From: Triangularia verruculosa
Taxonomy: Eukaryota > Ascomycota > Sordariomycetes > Sordariales > Podosporaceae
Assembly (NCBI GenBank): GCA_033296885.1
Contig: MU863904.1
Span: 227,395-291,394 of the forward strand
Direction of reading: 5' to 3'
DNA length: 64,000 nucleotides
Shown: piece after piece, positions 20,974 through 32,127 of the stretch
Layout: every line of letters starts with the position of its first letter
Position numbering within the stretch: position 1 is the first letter of the stretch
Notes under the pieces: generated by a model
Seen by the model: only the letters and a program-made list of their open reading frames with translations
Databases searched by the model: none
Told to the model about the DNA's origin: nothing
Position numbers and translations under genes: made by a program

Positions 20974-23733
20974 TCATGGTTCCTGTGCAGTGATACTATC
21001 CAACCGTGGCTGCAATAACGTCGCAAAGGTCAATCGCCCCTGATCAGGATGTGACCTGAAGACCTCTCTCCTCATCAGTCGACGTGGCGCGCGCCGGCCT
21101 GTAAACAGTTCAAACTGTGCAAAGCCCTGTTCTGGTAGTAAATCCAGGCCATCCATCGTAACCCATCCTCTATGACCTTCGCGGCGAAACTGTTCCAGCA
21201 GGGGGGTGGTGAGGGTCTTGTAGGCGAGTTCTACTACAACGCCGCCTGTTGGGCTTTGCAGCCACGACACTGGTACTGTAAAGTCCGGGGCCGGGTGGCC
21301 TCCAATGCTGTGTGTAGGTATACAAGACACGATCATAGTAGGGTGCCTGTAGCTCTCGGGCCAGGGATCGTCTCGAGAACGCAGAATGTAGAAACGTGTG
21401 CCTTCGTGAGTCTTTGAGCCAACGCTCAACCAAGGCAGATCGTTGCGAGCCAGTAGCCTCTCAAAATGGGAGACGAGCTTCTCAGCGTTCGCGACGGTCC
21501 GGTTCAAGATGGCGATCTGCTTGACTCCAAGCTGCAACATCGCATAGACTGCTGCCCTGGCCATGCCACCAGCCCCGATCACAAGTCCGCTGCTGCTAGA
21601 CCGGACCGCGTTGGCAGGTGAAAGACCTCGTCGGAGACACGCTCGGATTCCCACCCAATCGGTGTTCTCGCCGTAGAGGGCCTTGACAGGACCGGCTCGG
21701 TTTCTGTCATTGAAAAGAGCCACATCATCCCCGATGCTGCCGTCCGGATTGAGGTGTCGAACAGGAATCAACGTGTTGACAGCACCGATCGCACGAGCGT
21801 GTCGGCTCAAGGAATGCGTTATGCTGATAATCTCGACCTTGAAAGGCAGGCCGACCGAGGCGCCAGCAAAGTGAGGATCGCTGACGAGTTTCTCAAGACT
21901 CGATATGTTACTTGTCGAATGTGGCCTGTAGTGATGAGGGATTCCAAGCGCTTTAAGAGCGGCGTTATGCATTGCTGGAGATAAGCTGTAGTCCACATTG
22001 GCGCCAAACACATACAACCTCATACGGTCGTAAAGGAAAGCCGAATAGAGAGCTTGGGTGGCTTGTTTTGCGGTAAGGGACGGGCGGATAGTCGAAATAT
22101 GTGACCCGGCCCCGCTGTCTTCTTCGTTCAAGGCTTCAGGTTCAACCGATGTGAGCACTCTGTTGAAGCAGGCTGAATGCTTTCCAAGGATGCCGGTGTT
22201 ATAGGTGATTAGGGGTAATTTCGGACCGGGCATCGACTCCGCCATGGCATGAACACGATGGATGTCAAAGTTGTCATCGATACTCGCAGCTATTCTGGTG
22301 AAGCGTACCATGTCGCAACCAATATTCTGTGCTTTTTGGTAGTAGGACTGCCAGCTAGAGTCGTTCCAAGGCGGTGGTTTGTGAGCTGATGACTGAACAT
22401 TCCCGACGATCTTGGAGGAGCCCTTGTTGTGGAGGATACCGGTAAGCGTGGCGCTGTCGAGTCGCAGATCAACGGTGACATATTCCGGAGCAAGACGAAG
22501 GGCGTGCAACACGTACGAGTTATACATGGATCGCCACGCCTCGTCGCATAATGCAGCCTCGGGGAATGCTACATGAAGAAAGATGGGAATCACCGTATCT
22601 CTCCTTACTTGTGCGATGACTCGACTGATTTGACCGGCTCTCTTGGGGGGTATCTGAGAATATTGGCGTAGATGAACTGCGAAGTCTGTTATGAGGTCAT
22701 CCAGCACTATTTCTATTGCATCCGCTCCCGTCTCGAGATCCTGTACATCGAGATTGTCTCTTATGAGCGAGGAAAGAGGTAGTGAGATTGCGTAGGTGAA
22801 CCGACGTTCTTCTGCTGGTATGCATGCGAGCGGGAAGGCGGATTCGATGAAAGGTATGGCACCTCTTGGGAGTATCAAGGAAAGGAACTTGAGAAAATGC
22901 CGTTCGAGTCGCTTCAGAGTCAGGTAAGGTGCAGCAGGTGTGTCCGAACTCTCACTGGCGGTTTCGTTGACTTGGCCCTGTTCTTCTGAGGCATTGAAGA
23001 ACTCAAAGCGAGTGCATCTCCGAAAAAAGGTACTGCTGGCATTCAAAAGCTCACAGAATTTGTGAGCATCGGAGACTTTGAGATGAGCTCTGATGGCCTC
23101 TGAATCCCGGAGAACATATATGACGGGATTGCTTCTTCCAAGGTCCTCGAGAATGGCATGTACACTTCTGTCCATCCACGAGCTTACTACAATGGTGTTT
23201 CGCTTGTGTTTATCGAGGACATCCTGGAGAATAGACGCCTGGCGACGTTGACAATCCGTAACCCCGTACTTCCTCTTATAGGCAGGACTTGAGAGCCCTG
23301 TCTTCTCGTGGAAGACGTGCTCCAACTCTACGACCTTGCGATTCATGGCGGTCGAGGCCATGACAGCCAAGGTTGACTTGCCCGAGCCCCTGATTCCGAC
23401 AATGATGATGGAGGCATCCGAGTCAAAAGGACGGCCTGGTTGTATGATTTCTTTTTCTAGTGGTGAGTGGGTTGCTGAGCGTGTCACTGTAAAGAAATGT
23501 TAGACATGATAGACACAAGAAGGGAGTTTAGTGTATGCATATGCCTCACCTCTAGGTACCGAATCACCTATTACTTGAAACATAGGCCCTGGACCCGGGG
23601 CGTAGGCCGCATCTCGGCTGTCCGAGGACCAGCCGCGGGACAATGGCCGGGACCCGGGGGACTCGCCATCGCAAGCCGAGACCATCGCCGCGTATGACCT
23701 CTTCATACCGGCGACAGTAGAGGATGCCATCAT
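20974..23733 (-). CDS. qa-1S: QA-1S quinate repressor (AROM-derived)
   Basis: Exon 2 (23486-20974) has no ATG at its start but a clear acceptor (CTTTACAG). A 5' exon 23733-23550 with donor GTGAGG joins in frame to give 898 residues. After about 65 unconserved residues come three regions matching the last three domains of the pentafunctional AROM protein. These are a shikimate-kinase-like domain (Walker A GIRGSGKST near residue 92), a dehydroquinase-like middle (about 270-520), and a shikimate-dehydrogenase-like C-terminus (about 540-870; DYSLSPAMHNAAL, ENTDWVGI, GAGGMARAA). In Neurospora and Aspergillus (QutR) this protein binds the activator and blocks it when quinate is absent. It is divergent from qa-1F. 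The large second exon is certain; the first is inferred from splicing and the known length (about 918 in Neurospora, from memory). Confidence 0.92.
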
Positions 23734-24497
23734 GGTGAGACGCGGCGATGTGGGCCTGCTTCACTTGGGTTGCGAGCCTTGGTTGCTTGGGTTGTGCGCA
23801 TACGAACAGTCGCTAGGGGATCCAAGGCTGTGAGAGCTGTCTAGTCGGTGGCCAGCAGGCAGACGGACAGCCACCAGGTGGGAGCTAGACGAACAGGTCT
23901 CTGGAAAAGTCCAGTGCTTGGCCAAAGCTTCATGCCTGGTGAGATGTCATCTCTGCTGGATCGAGGTGGATGGTAGGGTGCGCATAGTTTCTGGGGGTTT
24001 CCGCTTTGTCGGGCGCTGGAGTGGTGTGGAGGAGAAAGACCATGGATGGGACCGCGGATAGACAGGGGTAATTGCGGGGATAAACGTTTACCCCGCAGCA
24101 GCCTGCTCGGAGGGTCTCCATTTCCCCGGACATGGAAGCGGGCTTCCACTCCATCACCGGCACCTACACACCAACAACCGATGCCGGGGCGTGAAGTTTT
24201 TCGCTGACGCTCGGCTGTTTCCGTTGCTTCAACTCACATCCTTGTCAGCCCTCACAAGCTTCGTCGCAACAAGGGCCCCCTCGAAGCACTCGACTCGCCT
24301 GGTAACCTTCCCCGCATAACCTGACAGCGGCACGCCAAAGCCGAGGGACCAGCAGCACTGGAACACTATGTTCGGCGGCCTGTCAAGAACTGTCAAGACT
24401 TGACCATTGGCACAACATTCAGGCGGTGGACATGGTACGCTGATACCTGCCTCAGCAGCAATCGCTGTGCCGCTCAACTGTCACGCCTGGCCATGCG
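23734..24497. other. divergent control region between qa-1S and qa-1F
   Basis: No gene. It is shared by the repressor (-) and activator (+) genes and contains a strong QA-1F-like operator at 24078-24093. An ATG at 24493 in another frame directly precedes the qa-1F ATG and would encode 14 codons overlapping it. Confidence 0.5.
24078..24093. promoter_or_regulatory. QA-1F operator-like site in the qa-1S/qa-1F region
   Basis: GGATAAACGTTTACCC matches the symmetrical 16-bp QA-1F consensus as I recall it (GGRTAA-4N-TTATCC) with one half-site change. It is 345 bp from the qa-1S ATG and 405 bp from the qa-1F ATG, consistent with known autoregulation of these genes. Confidence 0.6.
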
Positions 24498-26886
24498 ATG
24501 GGTTCCAAACGGAATATCAGGGAGACCGAAGGTCTAAGCAGCATTGCACCAGCAACACCCGACCCGGCGTCTCTTCATCCAACTTCGGGTCACCAAGTCG
24601 CTCCTGTCTCGGCCGCCAAGCGCCAGAGAGTCTCGAGAGCCTGTGACCAATGTCGAGCTGCAAGGGAAAAGTGCGATGGAGTCCAGCCACAGTGCTTCCC
24701 TTGCATCTCACAGACAAGAGCCTGTACCTACAACGTCAGCCCAAAGAAAAGGGGTGTCCAGACAGGCTATATTCGAACGCTTGAACTCACTCTTGGCTGG
24801 ATATTTGAGAATGTCACTGGCGCCGAGGATGCTCTCGGCAGCGCTCTTGCTCGAGAGGGCAGCCAGGCCCAAGCAGCTGTGACGGGAAAGGATGCCTCTG
24901 GTGCAACTCGCCTTCACAAAAAGTGGGGGAGAAGTCGAGTTCACAAGGCGATAGATCGGTTGCTTTCTGGCGGCGCTACGCCTGTTCTTGACTTGGATGA
25001 AGCGTCTCCATCAGTTGACGCAAACGACACTGACGGCCTGGTCGATGTGGGCAAGAACATTGCTCCGGAGCCGCCAGATGCAGCCCCTAACTCGGCCCAT
25101 GGCCCTCACTTAGCAACCCTACCGGATCATGTAATACCAGACGCCCAAAACCTACGGACAATGTCACAGAATTACTCACCCGGACCATCGTTGAACACGC
25201 CCATCCGAATCAAGCTGCCTCCCGAGCATTGGCGTCTCTTGGACATATACTTTTCGTATACCCACAATTGGCTTCCCATCCTTGAGAAGCAAGCACTGTT
25301 TCAGACTTCATACCGCTACTCAAAAGAAGGTCTTTTGCTGGTTCCAACCAATCCCTCCTCGGCTGCACATGCTGAGCTGTGGGCTGTTCTTGCATTGGCA
25401 TCCTTTCAGAGCACTGCGAGCTCACAGTCTTCCCCCGGTGACACAGGAGGCACCACCATCTCACACGCTCAAATCTATAATACGGCCCGGGGCTTGATTC
25501 CGTCAGAATGTGAAGCTTTTCAAATCAACCATGCCCGAGCGCTTTTGCTGCTTACTCTTGTCAACATGGCTCGAGGCAACAGCACCGACGCGTCGTTGTT
25601 GCTTGGGTCCGCCATCAGGATTTTGCTCAGTCTTCACGCCGGCCAGGCGGCGTCGGATATTTCCCCAATACGGGCAGCGTTGATGTCGTGTTTTATGCTG
25701 GAGACTGTCTTGTCTGTGGCTTATAACCAACTGCCTCACCTGCGAGCCGAAGATCTCGCCAGTTTCCCACCCCTACCGGAAAGCGGACTGGACCAGTGGT
25801 ATGTTCACATTGCACACTATCTCGGCGGTTCCATAGTTCAACCGACATATCACCATAACACCTTTTTGGTTGGCTAATACTCTCTTCAGGGAACCGTGGG
25901 CACCTTGTGAGGATTTTGGAAGCAAGACTGTCGATTTCCGGTCATCACGAAGTCCCTCCTTTTGCATAACCACTTTCAACCAACTATACACAATTCTTCT
26001 CGTGGTCTCCCAGGAGGTCTCGGAAAGGAGACGAGGCGCTGCCACAGAGAGCCATCGGTCGTCATTCGCAGCACAGCTTCAGCAGACACTTTCATCCGAG
26101 ACACCATTCGGGGATTTTGTCGCCTCCAGGGACTGTCAGTCGTCTTCTGTACCAACGGCCTACATCATCCGAATTCTCTATCTTTGGGCCACGATTCGTG
26201 TTTCGGGCTTTTCCTCTGGCTCTTCTATCTCTCTGCTAACAGAGACGCTTGAGCGTTATGAAGAACTCTTCAACACGTTTACCATCCCGCCTCTCTTACT
26301 CACATGCATCCGCTCCCTGGCAAATGAAGAGTTCTTGGCTGCTTCTGGGGAACAGGACAGGGAGCAATCAACTCGGCTCGCACAGAGGTACTCGGTCTCT
26401 GAGCCAGCGAACCGTTCCATTTCAGTCAGAGCGGCCTCGCAATGCATCCCAATGACCACCAACCAACCGAATATGGAACGGGAGCAGAATGACCGAGTCT
26501 CTCCTGCCCTTAGCTCAGTAGTGTCTGGCTCAGGCTTAGCTCCCTTATCGATAACGACGTCCAGTCTTTACGGGGCTGGTCATCCTCGAAGGATGAGCAG
26601 CACCTATGATCAACAGTTCCATCACCCGCCCGCTACGGGAAACCTGCATGGAGGCTTTGGGCCAGTCATGAGTTATGGCGTACCAAACGTGGGCGTGGAT
26701 ATGCAGCATTCCCACCCTCCTATAGGCTATGGGGGGCCTGATTACGATGCTCTTCTGGACGACATGGCCGCCACTGATTGCACTGACTCTATCGAAGTCG
26801 ACCCCCAGTTCATGCTGAATCTAGGATACGGCCCTGGGTGTGACACGACGGAAATATTCAGGAGCAGATTCAACGGGTACGAATAG
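24498..26886 (+). CDS. qa-1F: QA-1F quinate pathway activator (Zn2Cys6 transcription factor)
   Basis: Exons 24498-25798 and 25890-26886 give 765 residues. The intron 25799-25889 (GTATGT..CAG, branch GCTAAT) rebuilds Trp and joins the conserved stretch to EPWAPCEDFG. The Zn2Cys6 cluster has Cys at 49, 52, 59, 66, 69 and 76, preceded by a basic run (KRQRVSR). The following KKRGVQTGYIRTLEL linker is diagnostic of QA-1F/QutA. The middle holds the fungal-specific transcription factor region, and the last 150 residues are Ser/Pro/Gly-rich with an acidic end, a possible activation region. It binds qa promoters and turns on the pathway when the repressor is relieved by quinate. Transcribed away from qa-1S. 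Confidence 0.95.
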
Positions 26887-27484
26887 ATCTTGGTCACTTG
26901 ATGAAGGGGCAAAAGAGACGAGAATGCTGTCGATTACGTTCCGCTCAGTCTCTATATAATAGAAGTGATGGGAACACATTGCCCAACTCCCGATACTCTT
27001 TTTGGTGCGCTCGATGGATGAAGACCAGGAGACAACAACTTTATAGATCTAAGCCTACAATTTCAGGATATTTTCGACCTGGCACGCCATGGACAAAATA
27101 GGTAATTGGTACTGCAAGCCAGGATCACACCTCAAGAATAGTAGAAAAGGCTTTTTAACTATCTTAGGGCTTATCACTATCTTTTTATACGTTAAAAGTA
27201 TCTTTTAAGATATTCTCGATACTTTTTAAAGCCTATTTACTATCTTTCAATACTGTATTCCCCCTTTGCAGTGCCAGTTTTTTTTAGTCCAGGACGTACC
27301 TGGTTAAGTTAGCCAACAAATTACACCATTTTGAGGCGTCGCAATCGAACTTTAGTTCCAGCCATTTACAATGAAATTTATATCCTATATACAGCCCCAA
27401 GCACACCATGTCTAATCATCATCCAACCCCCTTGTGGTATCAAGCAAATTTCCCTCCCTTCAAGTTATATCAACAGATGGCAAT
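26887..27484. other. junction between qa-1F and qa-3, occupied by an inverted-repeat element
   Basis: The 3' ends of qa-1F (+) and qa-3 (-) face each other here. Most of the space is the reversed copy of the small element at 27080-27300. In the Neurospora cluster these two genes are not neighbours. Confidence 0.5.
27080..27300 (-). mobile_element. small inverted-repeat (MITE-like) element, copy 2 (reversed)
   Basis: The plus-strand left end (GGCACGCCATGGACAAAATA then GGTAATTGGTACTGCAAG) and the reverse complement of the right end (GGTACGTCCTGGACTAAAAA then AAACTGGCACTGCAAAG) match, giving inverted repeats of about 35 bp. The interior reads, on the minus strand, GAAAGATAGTAAATAGGC and GATAGTGATAAGCCC as in copy 1. 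It has fewer internal 21-bp units than copy 1. Confidence 0.7.
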
Positions 27485-28555
27485 CTACGCCTTTTGCAAC
27501 TCAGCAAGCCTAGCAGCAATAGCCTCCTTCACCTCCTTCACAGGCAGCTCGCTCGCCTCAAGCCCAGTCCAGTACTTGTCCTGCTCAATCCCCTGCCAAA
27601 TCATAGCCTCGGTCCCCAAAATCACCCGCCACCCTGCCCCCTCGGCCATCCTCCCCAGCGCGGTGAAGGGGCTCGGGTTATAGCACATCTCCAACATGGC
27701 ACCCTTGTGCTCCTTTTCGAGCATCACCTCGATGATCCTCCTCACGGTTTTTTCCCCTTCCGTCACGGGGGGGAGATCGGGAATACACGCTACGATGGCC
27801 CCCGGACCTTCTAGTTGCTCAGCTTGGGCGACGGTCTCGACGTGGAGGAGCTTATCGCCGTAACCCCGAGAGGTGCACTCGGTTATCACCGCGGATACCT
27901 CGGCGGGGTCACGGTTGACGAGGTAGATTTTGGTGGCGGAGAGGTACTGGTGGAGGGTGTAGATTGCGGAGCGGGCGGCGCCGCCTCCGCCGATGACCAT
28001 GGCTGGACGGTTTTCGTAGGTGGTGCGGGGGGAGGGGATGTTTTGGAGGAAGGATTCGCGGATGCCGATTACGTCGGTGTTTGCGCCGCAGAGGAGGCGG
28101 CGGGAGGGGTTGGAGGGGTCGGGGCGGAGGTAGAGGGTGTTGCAGGCGCCGATGTCAAGGCATTCGGGGGTGAGGTGGTTGAGGTGGGGGATGATGGAGA
28201 CTTTGTTGGGCATGGTTATTGATGCGCCTGGGGGGGAATGTCAGTTTTAGATATTTTTTTAATAGGGGTGGGATGGCATACCGTAGAATTTGGGGTCTTG
28301 GACGAGGTCGAGGAAGAGGTGGATGTCGTCGGAGTCGAGGCGGAGCTGGGCCCAGTTGAGGTTGAGGTTTTGGTAGACTACATCGTGAAGGAGGGGGGAC
28401 ATGGAGGCGGCGAGCTTTTTGCCGAAGAGGAAGCCATGTTTTGTGAGGGTGTGGATCCGGGGGTCGAGGGAGGATAGGTCGAGGGTTTGTGGTGATGATG
28501 GTGGTGGGTGCTGCAGGAGCGGTGGTGTGATGGTGAGTGTGCTTGTGGTTGTCAT
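27485..28555 (-). CDS. qa-3: QA-3 quinate/shikimate dehydrogenase
   Basis: Exons 28555-28282 and 28227-27485 give 338 residues. The 54-nt intron (GTATGC..CAG) splits a Gly codon in KFYG-ASITMPNK. It oxidises quinate to 3-dehydroquinate with NAD. Visible motifs: LAASMSPLLHDVVY (substrate-binding Ser pair, about 51-64), TMPNK (Lys 100, the catalytic Lys of the shikimate dehydrogenase fold), GANTDVIG (catalytic Asp), GGGGAARSAIY and NRDPAE (NAD binding), and a C-terminal GTEAMIWQG helix. The start is placed at the ATG just before the conserved N-terminus; the frame stays open upstream through a His-rich stretch encoded by an ATG repeat, probably leader. Divergent from qa-4. Confidence 0.95.
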
Positions 28556-28855
28556 TTTTTTGGTGAGTAACCCACGGTGTGTACTTGGGTTACACTGGGG
28601 AAAGGAGGCGGTATGCAGAGTCGTTTCCAGAAGCTCAAAGCGGTTGGTAAGACAAGTTTTGGTATAAAAAAAGAACAGCAAGGGTCTAAGTTGTCGTTGT
28701 TGTTGGGGATGATGATGATGATGATGATGATGATCGTAAGACACTGGGTGAGAAGAGGCGGTGACACCGGGGGGGATTATTAAGAAGGATAATTGACTGC
28801 TTGGACAGGAAGTGATAAAGAATTGAGGAGTTCTGGATTGGATCTACAATTTCAC

Positions 28856-28871
28856 GGAACGACGTTTACCC
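28856..28871. promoter_or_regulatory. possible weak QA-1F site upstream of qa-3
   Basis: GGAACGACGTTTACCC has the same spacer and right half-site as the site at 24078, but a poor left half. It is 301 bp upstream of the qa-3 ATG. Confidence 0.3.
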
Positions 28872-29050
28872 CCAGAGTGCTTGAGGGGAGCGTACATCGG
28901 GTTTTGGCAAGTTCATGTCGTCTCTTCTCTTGAACTCCGGAATCGGTAGAGACCCAGGGCAGCGGGAAAAGCAAATGGTGCAAGGTGGCACACGAAAAGT
29001 TGCATGTGTTTGCTTCGCATCCTCTCCAGCCTCTGTTCCTGGGCTTGTCA

Positions 29051-29066
29051 GCGTAAAGATTTATCC
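29051..29066. promoter_or_regulatory. QA-1F operator-like site between qa-3 and qa-4
   Basis: GCGTAAAGATTTATCC matches the half-sites of the recalled consensus GGRTAA-4N-TTATCC with one change (C for G at position 2) and a perfect right half. It is about 0.5 kb upstream of qa-3 and 1.2 kb upstream of qa-4. Confidence 0.5.
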
Positions 29067-30288
29067 CCCTTCACTGAGAGTGGCCCACTAACGTTAAACC
29101 CCACACCTTCTCCACAGTTGACGTCGGTTCATCCCTATTGGCAGTTGGCAGTTGACAGTTCCAACACTCTCTCTGTGTTTGTGAGCTCTACACACACACA
29201 AATCACGGCACAATCACGGCTTGAAGCGGGAAGAAGCATCATCCATCTTTTTTTTTCTCTTACTGTATTTATTTCTCTCGCTTATCTTCGGCCCGGACGC
29301 CCCAATCTGGGCTTTTGCTTTTTTTGGCGGCTCACTCACTTCACACAAAAACGGGAGCGGGATTACACGTATCTCTCAGCACTGACCTTACTGTACATAC
29401 ACACCGCTGAACGCCCCGCCTCACCCCGGCCACGCCGCCGGTTTGTGGGAGTCAAGGTTGAAAGGGAAAAGGCGGCGAGCGGGACTCCTGCTGCTTTTCG
29501 CCTGTCAGTTATAGTGAGCTGCACATTGACAGCCAGGTTCGGATTCGTGGTCAAGATCTGCAACCCGGGGCCATCGATCATGTCTCGCGGCATAGTACTG
29601 CCGGGATCGAGCAGTTCGACGTGAGACAAACTCACAAAAAAACAAAAAGAAAACCTCCGGAGAGACTTCCCGAGGAGTAAAACTTTTTATTTCGGTTTTT
29701 GACAGGTAGGACAAACGGGCGGAATGAACCTGCCACGCATGTTGATCCCCTAGTCACCCCTTATCGCGTTCCTTGTTTTGTGACTGGGGAGGAGGACCCA
29801 ATGGTGTTTTTCATCTGGAGTCAGGATCGGTTTCGATGGCGGGGGGGGCGGCGTCTGTCAGAAAGAGGGCAAGGTCCATCTTTTTTTCATAGCGTGACTG
29901 TTTTTTTTGTTTCTTACGACTTCTACTATCTTCACACCTCCCTCTTGGGTTCTTCCCTCGAGCGAGCGAGGGGGGGTATTAATATGCCCCTCTACCTCCC
30001 CCCCCGTTCGTCCTCCACCTCTCACCTTTTTCATCATTCCAGTTCTGAGACGTTGAACCTCGGAAGTGCATTTTTAAAATACACACATCATCTTCTTAGC
30101 CACGGTCACCACCTGACCCTCAAGATATCACAATTATATCTTGCCAATCAAGGGCTCTTCTTGTCTCTTACACACACACATTTGATCTATATACTTTCTC
30201 TCCTCAAACCTCAACACTACACTCAAGTTCATCTGTCTATACCACACACACACACACACAACATTCCAAACCACCCCCCAACAAAAAA

Positions 30289-31410
30289 ATGCCCTCCAAA
30301 CTCGCCATCACATCCATGTCCCTAGGCCGCTGCTACGCCGGCCACACCCTCACCCACAAACTCGACATGGCCCACAAACACGGCTACCAAGGCCTCGAGC
30401 TCTTCCACGAGGACCTCGCCGACGTAGCCTACCTCCTCACCTCGGAAACTCCCTCCCCCTCTGGCCCCTCCCCCCCCGCCCAACTCCTCGCCGCCCGCCA
30501 GATCCGCCGTATGTGCCAGGCCAGAAACATCGAAATCATCTGCCTCCAACCATTCAGCCAATACGACGGTCTCGTCAACCGCGAGGAGCACAACCGCCGG
30601 CTGGAGCAGCTTGATTTCTGGATCGACCTTGCCCACGAGTTGGGCACGGACATGATACAAATCCCGGCTAACTTCCTCCCGGCAGAAGAAGTTACTGAGG
30701 ATATGGATCTGATTGTGTCGGATTTGAGAGAGGTGGCGGATAGGGGTTTGAGAGCGGAGCCAAAGGTGAGGTTTGTTTATGAGGCGCTTTGCTGGAGCAC
30801 GAGGGTGGATACCTGGGAGAAGAGCTGGGAGGTTGTGGAACGGGTAGACCGGGAAAATTTTGGGGTTTGTTTGGATACGTTTAATATTGCGGGGAGGATT
30901 TTTGCTGATCCGACGGTGATGGGGGGGTGTAAGCCCGGGGGGGAGGAGGAGGTAAGAAAGTCGATGGGGAGGTTGGTGGAGAGGGTGAGGAGGGAGAAGG
31001 TTTTTTATGTGCAGGTTGTGGATGCGGAGAGGTTGGGGGAGGCTTTGGTGGAGGGGCATGAGTTTTGGGTAGAGACACAACCGGCGAGGATGAGCTGGTC
31101 GAGGAATTGTAGGTTGTTTTATGGGGAGGGGGGGTATTTACCCGTGAAAGAGATTGCGTGGGCGATTTTTAAGGGGTTGGGGTTTGAGGGGTGGGTTAGT
31201 TTGGAGTTGTTTAATCGGAGGATGGGGGAGAGGGGGGGAGGGGTGGTGGAGGAGTTGGCGAGGAGGGGGAGGGTGAGTTGGGGGAAGCTGGTGAGGGATA
31301 TGAAGATTTGTGTTGAGGTGCCGGTGAGGGAGAGGGAGAGGGAGCGGGAGCAGCAGCAGCAGCATCAGCAGCAGCCGATGAGAATGTTGGCAATGTCGCC
31401 TTCTTTGTAG
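30289..31410 (+). CDS. qa-4: QA-4 3-dehydroshikimate dehydratase
   Basis: A single exon of 373 codons starting MPSKLAITSMSLGRCYAG, as in Neurospora QA-4. It converts 3-dehydroshikimate to protocatechuate, which then enters the beta-ketoadipate pathway. It has the metal-dependent TIM-barrel fold of the AP-endonuclease/xylose-isomerase-like family. Likely metal ligand regions are FVYEALCW (about 161), CLDTFNIAG (about 193), VQVVDAE (about 240) and SLELFNRR (about 304). The segment from about residue 346 is a run of Arg-Glu repeats then Gln/His (from GAGAGG- and CAG-type microsatellites) before the conserved end MRMLAMSPSL. The second half of the gene shows a switch from C-rich to G-rich third positions, seen also in some neighbours. 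Confidence 0.95.
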   Translation: MPSKLAITSMSLGRCYAGHTLTHKLDMAHKHGYQGLELFHEDLADVAYLLTSETPSPSGPSPPAQLLAARQIRRMCQARNIEIICLQPFSQYDGLVNREEHNRRLEQLDFWIDLAHELGTDMIQIPANFLPAEEVTEDMDLIVSDLREVADRGLRAEPKVRFVYEALCWSTRVDTWEKSWEVVERVDRENFGVCLDTFNIAGRIFADPTVMGGCKPGGEEEVRKSMGRLVERVRREKVFYVQVVDAERLGEALVEGHEFWVETQPARMSWSRNCRLFYGEGGYLPVKEIAWAIFKGLGFEGWVSLELFNRRMGERGGGVVEELARRGRVSWGKLVRDMKICVEVPVREREREREQQQQHQQQPMRMLAMSPSL

Positions 31411-31632
31411 GGAGGTTGTATTTATAGCATCTGTTGGTGTTTTTGGAGTTTAGAGGGCGGTTTATTGGGCATTAAGGCCAGAGGATGAGGGTGATTTGTT
31501 TTCTTTCATGTAAACGGGCTTTTGGACGTATAGACAATATTCAGACGCAACTCTGTAAAGCAAGACCAAATTTCAAGTGTGACTTTTTTCTCTGTTGTTC
31601 TCCTACCTCACCCTTCGTTAGTACAGCAACGC

Positions 31633-32127
31633 CTATTCCCCCTCAATCCTCAAATGCCTCGCCGCAAACTCAATCGCAGCCGTATACCCATACACCCCCA
31701 TCCCACAGATAACCGCCACAGCCTTATCACTCAAGTAGCTCTGCGCCCTGAACGGCTCCCTCGCGTGAACATTAGATACATGAAGCTCAACAAACGGAAT
31801 CGCCACGGCAGCAAGCGCATCCCGAATCGCCACGCTCGTGTGCGTCAGAGCGCCGGCGTTGATGATAATGGCAGACACCTTTTTTCTTGGGGCGTCGGTT
31901 TCTTGGGTAGTGGTATTTGGTCCCCAGCCGGCAGCCTCCTGGATGCGGTCGACGATGGCGCCTTCGTGGTTGGACTGGAAGGTCTCGATCTCGACGCCGA
32001 GCGAGCTGGCTTGTTGGCGGGCTTGGGCTTCGATGTCGGGGAGGGTGGTTGAGCCGTAGATGTGAGGCTCTCTTTTGCCGAGGAGGTTTAGGTTGGGGCC
32101 GTTGATGAGGAGGATGCGGCGGGGCAT
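31633..32127 (-). CDS. qa-2: QA-2 catabolic 3-dehydroquinase (type II)
   Basis: A single exon of 164 codons. It dehydrates 3-dehydroquinate to 3-dehydroshikimate as a dodecameric type II enzyme. Active-site features are present: GPNLNLLGKREP (Asn 12, Arg 19), Tyr 24 in HIYG, FQSNHEGAI, the His-containing loop THTSVAIRDA, and ELHVSNVHARE with the second His. The loop before THTS reads NAGAL where most family members have NPGA(Y/F); the change is in a substrate-contacting loop and may be tolerated. A Gln/Thr-rich insert of about 12 residues follows AAGWGPN, a variable region also in Neurospora. Convergent with qa-4 (222 bp apart) and divergent from qa-x. Confidence 0.95.
   Translation of the reverse strand: MPRRILLINGPNLNLLGKREPHIYGSTTLPDIEAQARQQASSLGVEIETFQSNHEGAIVDRIQEAAGWGPNTTTQETDAPRKKVSAIIINAGALTHTSVAIRDALAAVAIPFVELHVSNVHAREPFRAQSYLSDKAVAVICGMGVYGYTAAIEFAARHLRIEGE

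Larger units (their letters stand above)
28556..30288. other. divergent control region between qa-3 and qa-4
   Basis: A 1.7-kb region with no supported gene. Frames at 29004-29624 and 29699-30325 lack conserved features and codon bias. Two QA-1F-like sites lie here (28856, 29051). The last 300 bp are C/A/T-rich with CA repeats, as in fungal leaders. Confidence 0.5.

Noticed and set aside
23733..23764. Longer N-terminus for QA-1S from the overlapping frame at 23764
   Set aside because: That frame does not join the main exon in phase; the 23733 ATG does.
26887..27484. A CRISPR-like or regulatory repeat array near qa-1F
   Set aside because: The repeats belong to the inverted-repeat element and have no spacer structure; CRISPR is not expected in a fungus.
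28259..28744. Extended N-terminus for qa-3 with a His run
   Set aside because: The His run comes from an ATG trinucleotide repeat and the conserved protein starts at the ATG at 28555; the extension is better read as leader.
29004..29624. 206-codon frame in the qa-3/qa-4 divergent region
   Set aside because: No conserved features; base composition is that of a promoter and leader region.
30322..31080. 252-codon minus-strand frame
   Set aside because: Antisense of qa-4; low-complexity His/Pro reading only.
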